Positions 21,820 to 33,199 of a stretch of DNA of 64,000 nt are shown here, one piece after another (the stretch's first letter is position 1; every line of letters begins with the position of its first letter). The position numbers and the translations under genes are program-made. The stretch spans positions 248,001-312,000 of the forward strand of contig NW_027185501.1 of assembly GCF_040183065.1 (NCBI RefSeq), written 5' to 3'. Below the pieces are notes generated by a model. It saw only the letters and a list, made by a program, of their open reading frames with translations, did no database searches and was not told where the DNA came from. The DNA is from Periplaneta americana. Its lineage: Eukaryota > Arthropoda > Insecta > Blattodea > Blattidae.

Positions 21820-22400
21820 AACCCAATGTTGGAATAAGTGCATGTAAAACATGTTTATTTCAGTTACAGAAAATATGTTTTCTTCATCGATTAATAACAC
21901 TGCAGAAAGACTTTCTTAAAACATGCATTCTTATTTGTCATTGCATTGGATACATTCGGATACAGGGTATCGTTACTATCTTCATATATTACGCAGCGGA
22001 GCCTAACACTTACACGGCTTTTTATGTGGGAGTATGATAGAATTTGATCCATAGTTAGTACATTTAGTAAAGTATGTCCCAGAATGCAGATAAGCCTCAG
22101 GCTGCAGTTTAAACCTTCGGGTCCCTCCTGCGTACAAGAGAAAAAAGTCCCAGAATACCTGATATGGTACATAATTCAATTTCATCGAAAAGTACATTAA
22201 GCAGATTTTGAACTAGACGCTCTCAATTTTTCTTGTCCGTTCTGGATAATTTTTTCATTTTCCCACTCCTACTATAGTAAATATATTGTTATTGCACTGA
22301 TTCTAAGGAAGGAAGTCTATTATTTATCGTCACTTCCTTGGTGTCTATAAGCAACAGGAAGTAAGTAGGTCTAATTTACTTTTCTGTGGAGGTGATACTT
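21820..22400. other. Gap without a recognisable gene
   Basis: Several short open frames on both strands overlap here (21813-22197) but none shows a domain. Confidence 0.5.
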
Positions 22401-22402
22401 TC

Positions 22403-22640
22403 ATTCATTCTTCTGCCGACAACTGAAATTTACAGAAAAAATTGCAATTATCACATTTATTAATATTGGTCGAAACATTTACATGAATATTATTATTAAC
22501 AGCTAATAGACCAAGTTATGTCATTCATTCATTCAATCATTCATTCTTGTGCTGACGACTGAAATTAATGTAAACATTACAAGTATAGCAGTTATTAATA
22601 TTAGGGCAAAATTTCGATGAATATAATCAGGATTTATTTC
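22403..22640. repeat. Diverged direct duplication, unit about 138 bp
   Basis: ATTCATTCTTCTGCCGACAA (22403) and ATTCATTCTTGTGCTGACGA (22541) start two stretches that share CTGAAATT, TTATTAATATT and GATGAATAT in order. Identity is partial, so the duplication is old. Confidence 0.55.
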
Positions 22641-22689
22641 GTTGCTTATTTCAAAGTCCTTTTTCACAGCTAACTGGATCCTTCATAAT

Positions 22690-23570
22690 AACTGACCTGT
22701 TTCTCCACAAGGAACTCTCTTTCTTGTTACTCAAACTATCAGCTACATAACTTTCCGCAATTCTAGATGTCTCCATCCTCCATATCTCTTAAGTGCTAAA
22801 ATATCCACACCTCTGTTTGCCAAGAACGTAGCTGAGTTCTTATAAATGAATGGCCTGTATACAGTTTAGGATTTTCCAAATTTAAAAAAGTTCCTACCTT
22901 GTAGGAATTGTAGAAAGAGTACTCCTCTCAACTTGATGTTTGTAACATTGTCCTTTGTTACATCGCATAAACAACCGCGAATTGTTATTCCCAATCTTTG
23001 ACCTAATCATAATGTACTGTACTTGGTAACAATTTGTAAATCACAAACACCATTTTTACTAGAAGTAATTGTGAATCTATGGGACATATCATTTTTAGAA
23101 TCCTCAATATTCACGATAATAACATTAGCATTCACCTCAACATCTTTCAGTCTCAATCATAACAATTCTTCACAGCCACATGCTCCACCGATTTCCACAA
23201 CTGCCATTCCTTTCACTAATAAGTATCTGTCATCAGGAGTATCTGTAAGGAATTCAAACACTAGATTTGTTCAGTTTGTACATGTTATTCTTTCGTCTCA
23301 ACAAAGCTTTCAGTTTAGAGTAGCTATTTTGACATGTCAATATTATCTCCAGTAAAAAGATTTGCCTTTAACATGGAATATCCACACCAGGAACTAGCCG
23401 CTGAGTTTCCTATTTCTGACTTTTCAAAGAAATATGCTAATAAAGAAGTTTCACAAATAATCGTCTTCTTAACACTGCACCATTCCTTAAACATCTTGTA
23501 TGAATGTTCATATTGTTTTTTTTATTTCTGCGGCAATAAAAATTCACAAGCAGTTCTTTAAGCTTCTCCA
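22690..23570 (-). pseudogene. Crypton-like tyrosine recombinase, degenerate
   Basis: Read on the minus strand the order is KMFKEWCSVKKTIICE (23500), AASSWCGYSMLKANLF and SYSKLKALLRRKNNMYKLNK (23360-23290), TDTPDDRYLLVKGMAVVEIG (23240), VIIVNIEDSKNDMSHRFTIT (23100), and after a gap GVDILALKRYGGWRSSRIAE and SYVADSLSNK (22820-22740). LKRYGGWRS and the S-Y pair correspond to the C-terminal H/W box and the catalytic Tyr of phage-integrase-like recombinases in Crypton-type elements. Frameshifts and stops occur between the blocks, and the R-H stretch between 22900 and 23000 is not readable. Confidence 0.7.
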
Positions 23571-23672
23571 ACATCACCTAAAATCATTTTTAAAGACTAC
23601 AATACATTTTTAAAAATGCCTGCCACACTTCTTTATATATACACTGTTTTGCAACTTCAACAACTAACGGAC

Positions 23673-23925
23673 TAAAAGGCCGGGGTTCGGGCGGTGACAG
23701 AATTTTCTCATTATCAAACTTCCAGCACAGCCCCGAGGTTCAACCAGCTTCCTATCAAATTGAGTACCGGGTCTTTCCCGGGGGTAAAAGACAATCAGAG
23801 CATGGTGCCGATCACACCACATAATTCTAGTGCCGAGGTCAAGAAAGCATGGGCTCCACCTTCATGCTCCCAAAGTGTCTTCATGGCATGTGAAGTGGAT
23901 ACCATTTTTAAAACAACAATGTAAT
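23673..23925 (+). mobile_element. SINE (family 3)
   Basis: GGCCGGGGTTCGGGCGGTGA (box B-like) is followed by a body with GAGTACCGGGTCTTTCCCGG and CATGGTGCCGATCACACCAC, ending near ATACCATTTTTAAAACAA. Part of the same body is at 58548-58595. Box A is not clear, so the tRNA origin is likely rather than shown. Confidence 0.6.
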
Positions 23926-23929
23926 AAAA

Positions 23930-24635
23930 CAAAAAAATAATATTCATTTTGTTAAATTTTTACCAGATTCTGAAAAACCTCAGATGTCAAACATTTTCAA
24001 ACATGAATATTGAGTCATATTCTATTTAAAAAATATTTTTGGATACAGAAATATTCGTTGTGTTTTTACTAACATTTTCCATTCATATAGTCCAATAATT
24101 CTTAACTCATGCATTTCTTTTAAACAGTTTTTTGTGTTTCCCCAAATATATATATATATACGCAATAAGGGGAAAACAAAGAATTGTACGCACATCAAAA
24201 AGCAATTCTATGATACTTTTCTCATGTTTCTAAATATGTGAATACACATAAATCAACTGAAAAATTGTATTAATTCTAAAATACACATCTCCCAAAATGC
24301 TGTTGTTCATGTCCAAATATGTGTTATTGCGAAATTCTGTGTAATCATGTAGTCAATATTGTATGTTAGATGTTATGGAAAGAAAAATATCTTCATTTCT
24401 AAAATATGTCTCTCAGAATAGTATTCTTTATGTTACACAATGACTTCTCGCGAAATTATACTGTATCTTTCTCTATTCTGTACATAAAATAAAAAATTAT
24501 ATAAGTAATATGACCTGAATTTGTGAGATAATAATAATTTCTGAAGTCATATTTTGAAAAAACCGGATATGATGTAAACAGGCATACAAGAGTAAAAAAT
24601 CTTACAATATAAATTTAATTATATACATATAAGGA
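23930..24635. other. AT-rich gap with (TA)n
   Basis: Contains ATATATATATATA near 24148. No gene or element boundary is supported. Confidence 0.6.
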
Positions 24636-24639
24636 AGAT

Positions 24640-24985
24640 TGTAACAGAAAAATTAGCATCTTCTGGAGAAGAATGAAATGTATGAAATGGACAGACAGAA
24701 TAAGAAATTAAGCTGTATGGAAAAGAATGATGCTGAAACTGATCAGAAAGAATGAAAGGAATTGGTTGGGTCACTGGCTGAGAAGAAACTGCCTACTGAA
24801 AGATGCACTGGAAGGAATGGTGAACGGGAGAAGAGTTTGGGCAGGAGAAGATATAATATGATAGACGTCATTAAGATATATGGATCATATGCAGAGACAA
24901 AGAGGAAGACTGAAAGTAGGAAAGATTGAAGAGAACTGAGTTTGCAGTGAAAGACCTGCCCTTGAGCAGAACACTAAATGAATAC
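24640..24985 (+). mobile_element. LINE family B, 3' fragment
   Basis: Encodes in broken frames RRMKCMKWTDRIRN, LIRKNERNWLGHWLRRNCLL, EGMVNGRRVWAGEDI and ends TGCCCTTGAGCAGAACACTA then TGAATACTG. It matches the segments at 9125 and 54003 and is 5'-truncated. Confidence 0.8.
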
Positions 24986-24999
24986 TGATTCTTTGTACG

Positions 25000-25547
25000 A
25001 CTGATAGTGAGATAAATTTTTGTTCAAGATGACACCCCAACAGGTTCAGACTGAAAACAAGGTAATCCTTATTTATCGTCAGCTGTCTCTGAAGTTCAAG
25101 TAAAAGCACATATAGACATAAAATTACGTAAAATTTATGTCAGCACAGCTTCAGATCAATGTACAGATCTTATAATTATTTTATATCTGTCTTTGTACAA
25201 CATCACATTTACAGTGGGAAGGAAAAGAGACTGCAGAGAGGTTGTAATGTTTTTTAATAGGCTAACGCCCAAGAATAAGACAAGCCACTTGAAATTTAAT
25301 GGTCACTGACAGGCAGAGATAAAATATAAGATCTGCAGAACATTGAGTCAACACTTAGTGGGCTTGTAGGTACCGAGGGATGTGTTTTTGTTTTGCTGAA
25401 CTTCAAGACAATGCTAACTCATTTAAAGCTTGTGTGACTATACCTTGCATATATTTTCGTTTAGTTTTACTTTGTGTATAGTTTGATTTCTTCCATTATT
25501 TTATTTGTACTCCTGGTGGTGGGTGTGGAAGGGAAGTTCTGTTGGCC
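25000..25547. other. Gap without a recognisable gene
   Basis: Nothing with a domain or element boundary was seen. The minus-strand frame at 24885-25109 is the complement of LINE-B sequence. Confidence 0.5.
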
Positions 25548-25903
25548 TTAAGGGGACACTCAACTATATTTTGAAACTTTTTTCTTATTTGACCAATCTT
25601 TTTCAAATTTGGAGAAAACGTTTAATATACACATGGAAAGTAACATGCAAAATCTCAGCTCATTAGATCCAATACTTTTCAAAATAAAAAATATTTCAAT
25701 TTTTAATCAATCATTAATATGAAATATCACTTTTAATTATCATTTTTTATTTTTTGGCTTTGTGCATTTGACTGTGACTTCTCAATGAATAGGGGAAGAA
25801 TTCTGCGTATTGATTTAGTTCTGTCACATAAATTAGTGTAGAAATTTAATTTTTCTTTTCTATGACACTTTTTCTCCAATTTTTAAGTTGAGTGTCCCCT
25901 TAA
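25548..25903. mobile_element. piggyBac-like MITE with TTAA target duplication
   Basis: TTAA (25548-25551) is followed by GGGGACACTCAACT, and the right end carries its exact complement AGTTGAGTGTCCCC followed by TTAA (25900-25903). TTAA on both sides is the hallmark target of piggyBac elements. The 348-bp interior has no coding capacity, so it is non-autonomous. Confidence 0.85.
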
Positions 25904-26133
25904 ATACACCAGGAAATATATATTAGGCGTCTGATGTACAACTGTTTTCATTTGAGTTGACCCTGACAGGCATTTGGCTAAGAAGTTTATTAATTCATGT
26001 AAGGAACGCTATGTAAAGATTCATCTTTATTGACGGGAAAAGACTGGTAAAGGCAATTTATTCGTTTTGTTTGTCTATAGCTGAGTTTCCAAGATTTCTG
26101 AAAAGTTTAAACAGTTTACTTAAAAATGGAAGC

Positions 26134-26323
26134 TGTTTGGGACTTCAAAGGTTGGCACTTCGCCAAGTTTGGTACTTCAGGGTTGGTAATCCTCCATTAG
26201 GAGGGCGTCTACAAACATGATGATGGTGAGCTGTTGCGGCTAGAACATCAAGGACAATAAAGCACATTATTCTACAGTCCACGTGTGCTTTATTCATCAA
26301 TACGACCTTCGCAGGACTTTACA
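26134..26323 (+). repeat. 5' LTR of BEL/Pao element
   Basis: Starts TGTTTGGGACTTC and ends GGACTTTACA. It contains AATAAAGCACATTA, a probable polyadenylation region. TTTGGTCCTCGCGAACCGG follows directly and is the candidate primer-binding site. Confidence 0.9.
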
Positions 26324-26703
26324 TTTGGTCCTCGCGAACCGGATAAGTATTAGTGACATTGGAAACACAGGTAACAGTGCAAAAATCAGTGAAACATAAA
26401 AGTGATTTTGTGGTCAAAATCCAAGATGGCTAAGAATGAATGCTGAGAATTGTACAAGAAAGGCAAGTTCTGTGAGAGTCATCTAGCGGCCTGACAGTCA
26501 ACTCCTTGCACCAAGCTACAGAAGCTACAATCCAGTATTTCCACCTAGCGGCCTTGCACTGAACTCCAAGGGCTGCAATCCAGTTCCATCAAGATGTCCA
26601 GGTTAACAGAAGGTCGCTGACCAAGGAAACAACTGAGGCCAGTAATTCTAACAATCAGGTTAGCAGTGAGATTCAAACTATGTCATCAACAAGATAGGAC
26701 AAC

Positions 26704-27912
26704 ATGAGTGATTCAAAGATACTTATACATCAGAGAGGTTTAGCTAAGACTAGTTTAGCTAGACTTGAAACATTTCTTGGAAGGGTTCATGAAGTAACAG
26801 AACCGGGTTTGATCAAGGTAAAATATGAGGGACTAGAAAGAATACAAGTGAAATATGAAGAAAGTCAAGTTCAATTAGAAATGATAGCAGACAAAGATCA
26901 TTCAGAGGACAGGATAGAATTTGAAGAGCAGTATGATAGAGTAAAATCAAGATTTTTAACAATAATGGAAAGCAGTAATAATGTTGCACAAGAGAGTAAT
27001 CAACCCATTGTTGAAGGGAAAATAAAGTTGCTGATTATTAGTCTGCCTAGTTTCAATGGAGACCATAGCACTTGGCTCAACTTTAGGGATACGTTTAGCA
27101 GTCTAATAGTAAAAAATAGTGATTTAGCAGAAGCTCAAAAAATGCATTATTTATTACCTGCACTAAAGGGAGAACCACACAAACTAGTAGAAAATCTAAC
27201 AATATGTGATGCAAATTTTAGAATTGCTTGGGACATGGTTTATCAGAGATACAACAATGAAAAATTTATTGTGTCGAAACATGCGACAGCAATCTTGTCA
27301 CTTCCAACAATGAGCAAGGAATCACACGGAGATTTACGGTCATTAGTGAGCCAAGTAAAGAGCAATATGAATGCGTTAGAAGCGCTATCTTTAGAGGTTC
27401 CATTACACGAAGTACTATTATCATAATTGATACTGGAGAAAATAGACACTCAGAGTAGGCGCGAATGGGAATTAAGCTGCGCAGATCGAAACATGTCAAC
27501 ACTCAAGGAGTTATTGGATTTTCTTGAACATAAATCTCAGGCATTAGAAACAATAAAGGGTACGACTTCAATACCTGAAAACATAGTAAAGTTAGATAGA
27601 GGAAAGCAAGCGAGTAAGGCATTGATAATGACACAACCTAGATGTTATTATTGTAACCAGTCACATTCTCTGTACAATTGTCAAGCTTTTTCATGTAGCA
27701 GTATTCAGGGGAAGAAGAACTGCGTTCTCAAGCACAGACTCTGTTGGAACTGTTTGCGAAGCCAACATTTAGTGAAGATTGTCGAGCTGGGACCTGCAAA
27801 CGGTGTGGAGCGAAGCACCATACACTCCTACATCCAAACCAGACAGCAGAGACACAACAAAGGGATTCCGTCACTACACGACAGACATGTCACAGCATCA
27901 ACAATGAAGTAA
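26704..27912 (+). pseudogene. BEL/Pao Gag with zinc knuckles
   Basis: The protein starts MSDSKILIHQRGLAKTSLAR, with a coiled N-terminus, and contains ISLPSFNGDHSTWLNFRDTF, the conserved start of the Gag domain typical of BEL/Pao (DUF1759). One in-frame TAA at 27424-27426 interrupts it. The first knuckle CYYCNQSHSLYNCQ is at about 27640. A second, CRAGTCKRCGAKHHTLLH, follows a frameshift near 27770 and is read in the frame of 27744-27977. Gag would package RNA into virus-like particles. Confidence 0.85.
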
Positions 27913-27977
27913 GGTCACATGTATTGTTGTCGACAGCCATTGTAATGGTGAAGAACGCGCAAGGAGACTTACAATAA

Positions 27978-28328
27978 TGTAGATGTGTTCTTGATAGTGG
28001 TTCACAATGCAACTTTATGACTGAAGAATTAGCACAGAGATTGAGATTACGAAAGTCAGTGGAAAGAATTCCTATACAAGGAATAAATGGAACACCATTG
28101 AAAACTACGCATTCGGTGTATACTCAGTTATCATCAACAGATGGAAAGTTCACAGCTGATACAAAGTTCTCAGTGATTTCTAAGATCATGGAGAAGATGC
28201 CTGCAGTCTACGTAAAATACAAGAAGGAAGATATCCCATCTGGAATGAAACTAGCGGATCCTACTTTCAACAAACCAGGGAAGATTGATCTACTGATAGG
28301 AACTGAACTATTCTTCCGAATATTGTGA
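27978..28328 (+). pseudogene. BEL/Pao aspartic protease
   Basis: CRCVLDSGSQCNFMTEELAQ carries the catalytic DSG motif, and PGKIDLLIGTELFFRIL is the second conserved strand. This is the A17-type protease that cuts the polyprotein. An in-frame TAA at about 27976 precedes it. Confidence 0.8.
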
Positions 28329-29725
28329 CAAGAAGCAAGAGTGGACGTAAACGACTCACTATCCATGCACAACACAAAACTAGGGGGATATTATCTGGTA
28401 GGATTCAAGCAACGACAGCAGAGGTTATTTCGACTATAGCAGTAACATCACTTCTTACTTGTAACAGGGACAACTTAGAACAAAAACTACAGCGTTTCTG
28501 GGAATTAGAAGATATTCCAGAGAGAACAAGAACAGTAGAAGAAGAAGAAGAAGAATGTGAAAAACATTTTGTAGCAACTACAAGAGATCAAACTGGAAGA
28601 TTTGTGGTTCGACTTCCTCGACGTCCAGACCATGAGCAGTTAGGACACATGGGAGAAATAGATACAAGGAAAGAGGAAGAACACAAGGCAAGTTGTTACC
28701 TTCCACATCATGCAGTTTTCAAGAACTCGGGAAAAGAACGAGAAACAAGGGTGTTTGACGCATCAAGTAAGACAACGGAGGTCACATCATCAGCACCATT
28801 TCAAGCTACACAATGCTTACAAATGCCGGCTGAAGAAGTATCACGAAGATATCCATTAGCTCCAAGAGCTCTGCAACGAGATTTCTACATGGATGATCTT
28901 CTCAGTGGTTGCAGTGAGCTGCAAACAGCCCTCACAACAATGCCAGAACAACGAACTCTACTAAGCAGTGCAAGAGACAACACAGAGCAAGAGGATATGA
29001 CACTCAGATTCTCTTCACTACACAAACTACAACGGGTACTCTCGTATTGTCTCAGATTTGTTCACAATATTAGAAGAGGAGCAAAGAAGAGAACTGGTAC
29101 ATTGACAAAGGAAGAATTGCGGTACGCACTGGTGTCGTGTATCAAACAAGCACAGCTTCAAGAATACTCGACGGAAATCAAGGATTTAAATACTTTTTCC
29201 ACAGTATCAACGAAGAGTAAACTGAAGGATCTGAATCCATTCTTAGATTCTGAAAACATTCTCAGGGTGGGCGGAAGACTGAATAACTCTTCTAAGTCTT
29301 ATGAACATAAGCATCAAGTTATTCTTCCACCGAAGAAAAACATAACAAGGCTGATAGTAGAAGCAGAACATTTAAGACTACTACATGCGAGTTCACAGCT
29401 TTTAATAGGATCTTTAAGGCAAAGATATTGGATTGTAAACATTCGACGTGTGGTAAGACCCATTATTCATAAATGTCTACCATGCATCAAACAGAAGGCC
29501 AGCACATCCAAACAACTTATGGGACAGCTACCTATTCCATGGGTGACAGCTTCTCGACCGTTCATAAATTCTGGAGTGGATTATGCCGGACCTTATTTTA
29601 TAAAACATGGTTCAACAAGAAGCAAGGTCAAGGTTAAATGCTATATCGAAGGCAATACATTTGGAGCTCGTCAGAGACTTGATGACAGAAGCATTTCTCG
29701 CTGCCTTACGACGATTCACAGCTAG
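28325..29725 (+). pseudogene. BEL/Pao Pol: RT remnant, integrase start
   Basis: The frame holds the pre-RT linker QKLQRFWELEDIPERTRTVE, then YLPHHAVFKNSGKERETRVF followed within about 30 residues by RRYPLAPRALQRDFYMDDLL. In complete BEL elements roughly 150 residues of RT palm separate these, so the core was deleted while the YMDD catalytic box stayed. RNase H is also mostly absent. The integrase zinc-binding part (HLRLLHASSQLLIGSLRQRY, then CLPCIKQKA) and [15 protein letters not shown], with the first catalytic Asp, follow. The frame remained open across the deletion for 466 codons. Confidence 0.85.
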
Positions 29726-30295
29726 ACGAGGGAAATGTGCAAATATATACAGTGACAACGGTACCAACTTCGTAGGAGCCAAGAACGAATTACGAGTTGC
29801 ATCAATTATTGAAGTCTAGAGAAGGGAGCAAGGCGTTGGAAGAGTTTGCTGCTAAGGAAGAAGTCAGCTGGCACTTCATTCCACCCAACTCTACACATTT
29901 CGGGGGGACTCTGGGAGGCCGGAGTCAAATCCATGAAACACCACCTAAGATGTGTCATCGGAGCCAACTGCTTGACATACGACGAGTTGCACACTTTAAT
30001 ATGTCAAGTTGAAGCAGTTCTCAATTCCAGACCCATCACATCCATATCAAATGATCCTGATGATCCTTCTTATCTTAGTCCAGGTCATTTTCTTATAGGT
30101 ACTCCTTTAATGTCCTATCCTGAATCAGACTTATCCTCGTCACCAATCAATTCCCTGTCTCGTTGGGAACACATCCAGAGGATGCATCATGACTTCCGGA
30201 GGAGATGGTCATGTGACTATCAAAATGGCTTGCAGCAGCGATGCAAGTGGTGTACGAAGGAAGGCAACATCCAACCAGGTGCAGTAGGTTGCTGA
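29607..30295 (+). pseudogene. BEL/Pao integrase core, frameshifted
   Basis: After a frameshift near 29640 the core continues [38 protein letters not shown] (second catalytic D), then in another frame FHPTLHISGG with LWEAGVKSMKHHLRCVIG (catalytic E) and LSPGHFLIGTPLMSYPESDL. The D, D and E residues all remain, but in three frames. Confidence 0.85.
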
Positions 30296-30483
30296 AAGAA
30301 GACAACCTTCCACCTATGCAGTGGAAGCTAGCAGTGATCCCAGGAAGGGATGGACTGATTAGGGTAGCAGTCATTCGAACTAAAGATGGAACATTCAAAC
30401 GGCCTATTAGTAAATTATGTTTGTTGCCAAATGTTAATTCATGTTATTTTGCATGTTTTCAAGGGCCATCAGACTTTCACTGA
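30241..30483 (+). pseudogene. BEL/Pao C-terminal domain (DUF5641-like)
   Basis: LPPMQWKLAVIPGRDGLIRV then AVIRTKDGTFKRPISKLCLL is the end of Pol in this group. The typical residue pattern P-x-x-W-x-x-G-R-V is mostly kept. Confidence 0.75.
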
Positions 30484-30545
30484 TTTTCAGTAACAATTTG
30501 TGTAACTATTTTGTGTTAAATGTTATACATTTAAGGTGGGCGATA

Positions 30546-30730
30546 TGTTTGGACTTCAAAGGTTGGCACTTCGCCAAGTTTGGTACCTCAGGGTTGGTAA
30601 TCCTCCATTAGGAGGGCGTCTACAAACATGATGATGGTGAGCTGTTGCGGCTAGAACATCAAGGACAATAAAGCACATTATTCTACAGTACACGTGTGCT
30701 TTATTCAACAAGAGCTACCAGGACTTTACA
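30546..30730 (+). repeat. 3' LTR of BEL/Pao element
   Basis: Matches the 5' LTR closely to about position 150 and then differs (CAACAAGAGCTACC against CATCAATACGACCTTCG). A purine-rich AAGGTGGGCGATA just before it is the candidate polypurine tract. Confidence 0.9.
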
Positions 30731-30775
30731 GAAGCAAAAAGGTGCTTTCAGCTAGTAGAGATCTACCTTCGTGGA

Positions 30776-30925
30776 CAAGAAAACTTAGTAAAAGCAATTC
30801 ATTCTGGTTGTCTATAATTGAGTTAACGAGATTTCTGCGAAGTTTAACAACCAGTTTAATGCAAAATAGAAGCAAAAAAGGAAAACTCAGACAACATAAG
30901 GTGCTTTCAGCTAGTACAAATTAAA
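30776..30925. repeat. Second unit of an old tandem duplication around the BEL insertion
   Basis: Left of the element, 26036-26133 (GGAAAAGACTGGTAAAGGCA ... TGGAAGC) resembles 30776-30876 (AGAAAACTTAGTAAAAGCAA ... ATAGAAGC). GGTGCTTTCAGCTAGTA occurs at 30741 and again at 30900. The LTR element thus went into one of two tandem units of about 150 bp. Confidence 0.65.
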
Positions 30926-31098
30926 AGTTACATTATTTTGTTCTGTTATAAAATAAAATGAATTACTGTACTAAAGGACACTAAAGGATTCCAGAATGGA
31001 TACATTTTCGTTGAAATTATTGAATTTTCCAAAAATGTAAGCTTCGAAAATAGAAATGGAACATACATCTTGATTACACAACTTTTAACACTATATCA

Positions 31099-31385
31099 CT
31101 TTGGAATATGTATTATATGTCTTTCTCATGTTAAATTTTATGGATGTGTAGAATTTCCATGTCTGTGTTGATGTCTCTGATATGCAGATCAACACACAAC
31201 TCAATTTCAGAACACACACACTCTTTGACTCCACATTACACTACACAAACACACCCCCACAGGAAACAAAATAAAAGGCGCCAAGACCAGCAACAACCAG
31301 TTCTGAAGATGGTCAATAGCAGGCCGAAACATGTTAACCAGGTACGGTAAATTTAACATGAAGACATATAATACATATTCCGAAG
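31099..31385 (+). mobile_element. Penelope-like 3' remnant between inverted arms
   Basis: TTCTGAAGATGGTCAATAGC and AGGCCGAAACATGTTAACC are typical of the terminal repeat of Penelope-like elements. The remnant lies between inverted arms 31099-31139 and 31349-31385 that share GGAATATGTATTATATGTCT and CATGTTAAATTT. Inverted terminal copies are known for Penelope insertions. No coding sequence is left. Confidence 0.6.
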
Positions 31386-31417
31386 AAATGCAATGTTAAT
31401 TATCAATTAGTTGTGTC

Positions 31418-31915
31418 ATGAGTAAGGGGCATCTCTCTAATCATTCATCGCTTAATGATACCATTAGAAGAGCATTAACATCATCAGGGGTTCCATCCAT
31501 CTTAGAACCTTCCAGGATCAGCTGTTCAGATGGCAAAAGACCCGATGGTCTGATTCTAGTCTCATGGCATGTAGGCAAATCCTTAATTTGGGATTCCATA
31601 TGTGTGGATACACTGGCCCCTTCTCATGTCTTCAACCTCTAAGACACTAGGATCTGCAGCAGAAAGTACTGCTATCAGTAAACATCATAAATATAAACAT
31701 TTTACAGATAATTATATTTTTATCCCTTTTGTGGTTAAAACATTTGGATCATTGTGTAGTGAAGCCAAAGTTCTTATCTCCACCACAGACAGAAGTTTAG
31801 TCCTAGTCCAGCTTTTTGGGGATCATCGAAGCAGTCAATATCTATATCAGTGCATTGGTATCGCCATTCAGTGTGGTAATGCAACAAGTATTCTTGCATC
31901 CTTCCCTAAGTCCTC
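31418..31915 (+). pseudogene. LINE C-terminal restriction-like endonuclease remnant
   Basis: [20 protein letters not shown] is followed by [20 protein letters not shown] then [14 protein letters not shown], and in other frames DYIFIPFVVKTFGS and IAIQCGNATSILASFP. The PDG-x(n)-WD pattern resembles the PD-(D/E)XK nuclease at the C-terminus of RLE-type LINEs. I recall this block order from multicopy RT proteins but cannot name the clade. Stops and two frameshifts are present. Confidence 0.55.
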
Positions 31916-31949
31916 TTATTCAGATGAAATTTTATTTTTTAATTAATCA

Positions 31950-33079
31950 ATTTATATCAATACACCATATTTTATTTTATTATACTTTCATTCTGTATAC
32001 AGAAAATTTATGTAATCAGTTAATTAATATGATTTATACCAGTATGAGGCAATATGTTGATTGTATATACCTCAAACTTAAGTTTCAAAAGTAGCAATAT
32101 TATTTTTTGTGTAACTACAATTGAAATTTATTTTCATTTAAATAAAATTATGTATTATCAACATTAGTTTTAGAAGTAATTACTAGGGAAATAGACATTT
32201 ATTGGAATTATCCAATGTCGAATTAACCTATTTGTATTATATTATAATTTCAAAAAGTTTCCAATCCACAGAATCTATATTTTCTATCAGTACTGGCACG
32301 TTAATTAGCACATGACTGACATAATGTATTGTGATTAAAAAAAAAAAAACGGTGAAATTTCAACTGCCTACTTTCACTTGTTCCAGAGAAAATGGGGACA
32401 CATGCAAAGAAATGTAACTTTTTTAAAACCAAATACACAAATGAACACGTGGGAAGAACTATATTTTCTTAACTGCACATTAAGGTTCATCTCCTAGACC
32501 TAATTTAATATAATATTTAATCTTCCTCAATTTGGTGAGGAAAGACAAAGAATGTTAAACAGTAACATTTAAGATGGCATTAAAATGTCTTACAAAAAAT
32601 TTGTTTACAACAAACTAAAATTTACAGTAGATAATATTTCACATAATGAAAATTTAGAGTAAAATAAAAAAATACAGATAAAATAGAATGAGAAAATTGA
32701 ATTTGAATTGAAATACAAGTGTTGCCGTAAAATCTGCAGAGAACCCTTCAAAGCTATCATAGAAATGATATGAAAATGCTGCCTACATAGTACAGAATGA
32801 AGTTTCTGGTAGAAAATTAATAAAAGAAGAGAAAGAAGATCTCTAAGCCAAAGAGTTTTGAAGTTCATACTCTCGGAAAGGGTAAAGATTTGTTACTTTT
32901 ATACTGATAAAAATCATCTAACATGAATGTAATACATAACTGCATCATAAAATGTATGTTATATTAATTTCTTCAGAAAAGTTAAAGATATGCTTTAAAT
33001 ACAAAATATGGAAACAACAATATTTAAATTCCCTTGCAGCCAGTTGACTACATTTAAAATCAGGTCGAAAGTTCTCAAC
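31950..33079. other. AT-rich gap before the THAP element
   Basis: Strongly AT-rich. Poly-A at 32338-32350. Minus-strand frames at 32605-32868 and 32945-33139 show no domain. Confidence 0.6.
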
Positions 33080-33086
33080 CCAATAC

Positions 33087-33117
33087 CATGGATAAATATA
33101 TAATAGGATGCGAAACT
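33087..33117 (+). repeat. Left 31-bp TIR of THAP element
   Basis: Identical over all 31 bases to the complement of 38044-38074. The preceding CCAATAC is the target duplication. Confidence 0.92.
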
Positions 33118-33199
33118 CACTGAGTTTCCCGTAACACATACTAGAGGCGCTGTTGTAGAATTGATCGTGCTGCCATCTATATGCGGTTAGAGGCGTTAT

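Larger units (their letters stand above)
26134..30730 (+). mobile_element. BEL/Pao LTR retrotransposon, RT-deleted
   Basis: Two LTRs (26134-26323 and 30546-30730) begin TGTTTGG and end TTTACA, and GAAGC flanks the pair (26129-26133 and 30731-30735). Between them lie Gag with zinc knuckles, an aspartic protease, a residual RT end with YMDD, an integrase and a C-terminal domain, the BEL/Pao order. The total of 4.6 kb is short for this group because the RT core and RNase H are missing. Several stops and frameshifts also exist. Confidence 0.93.
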
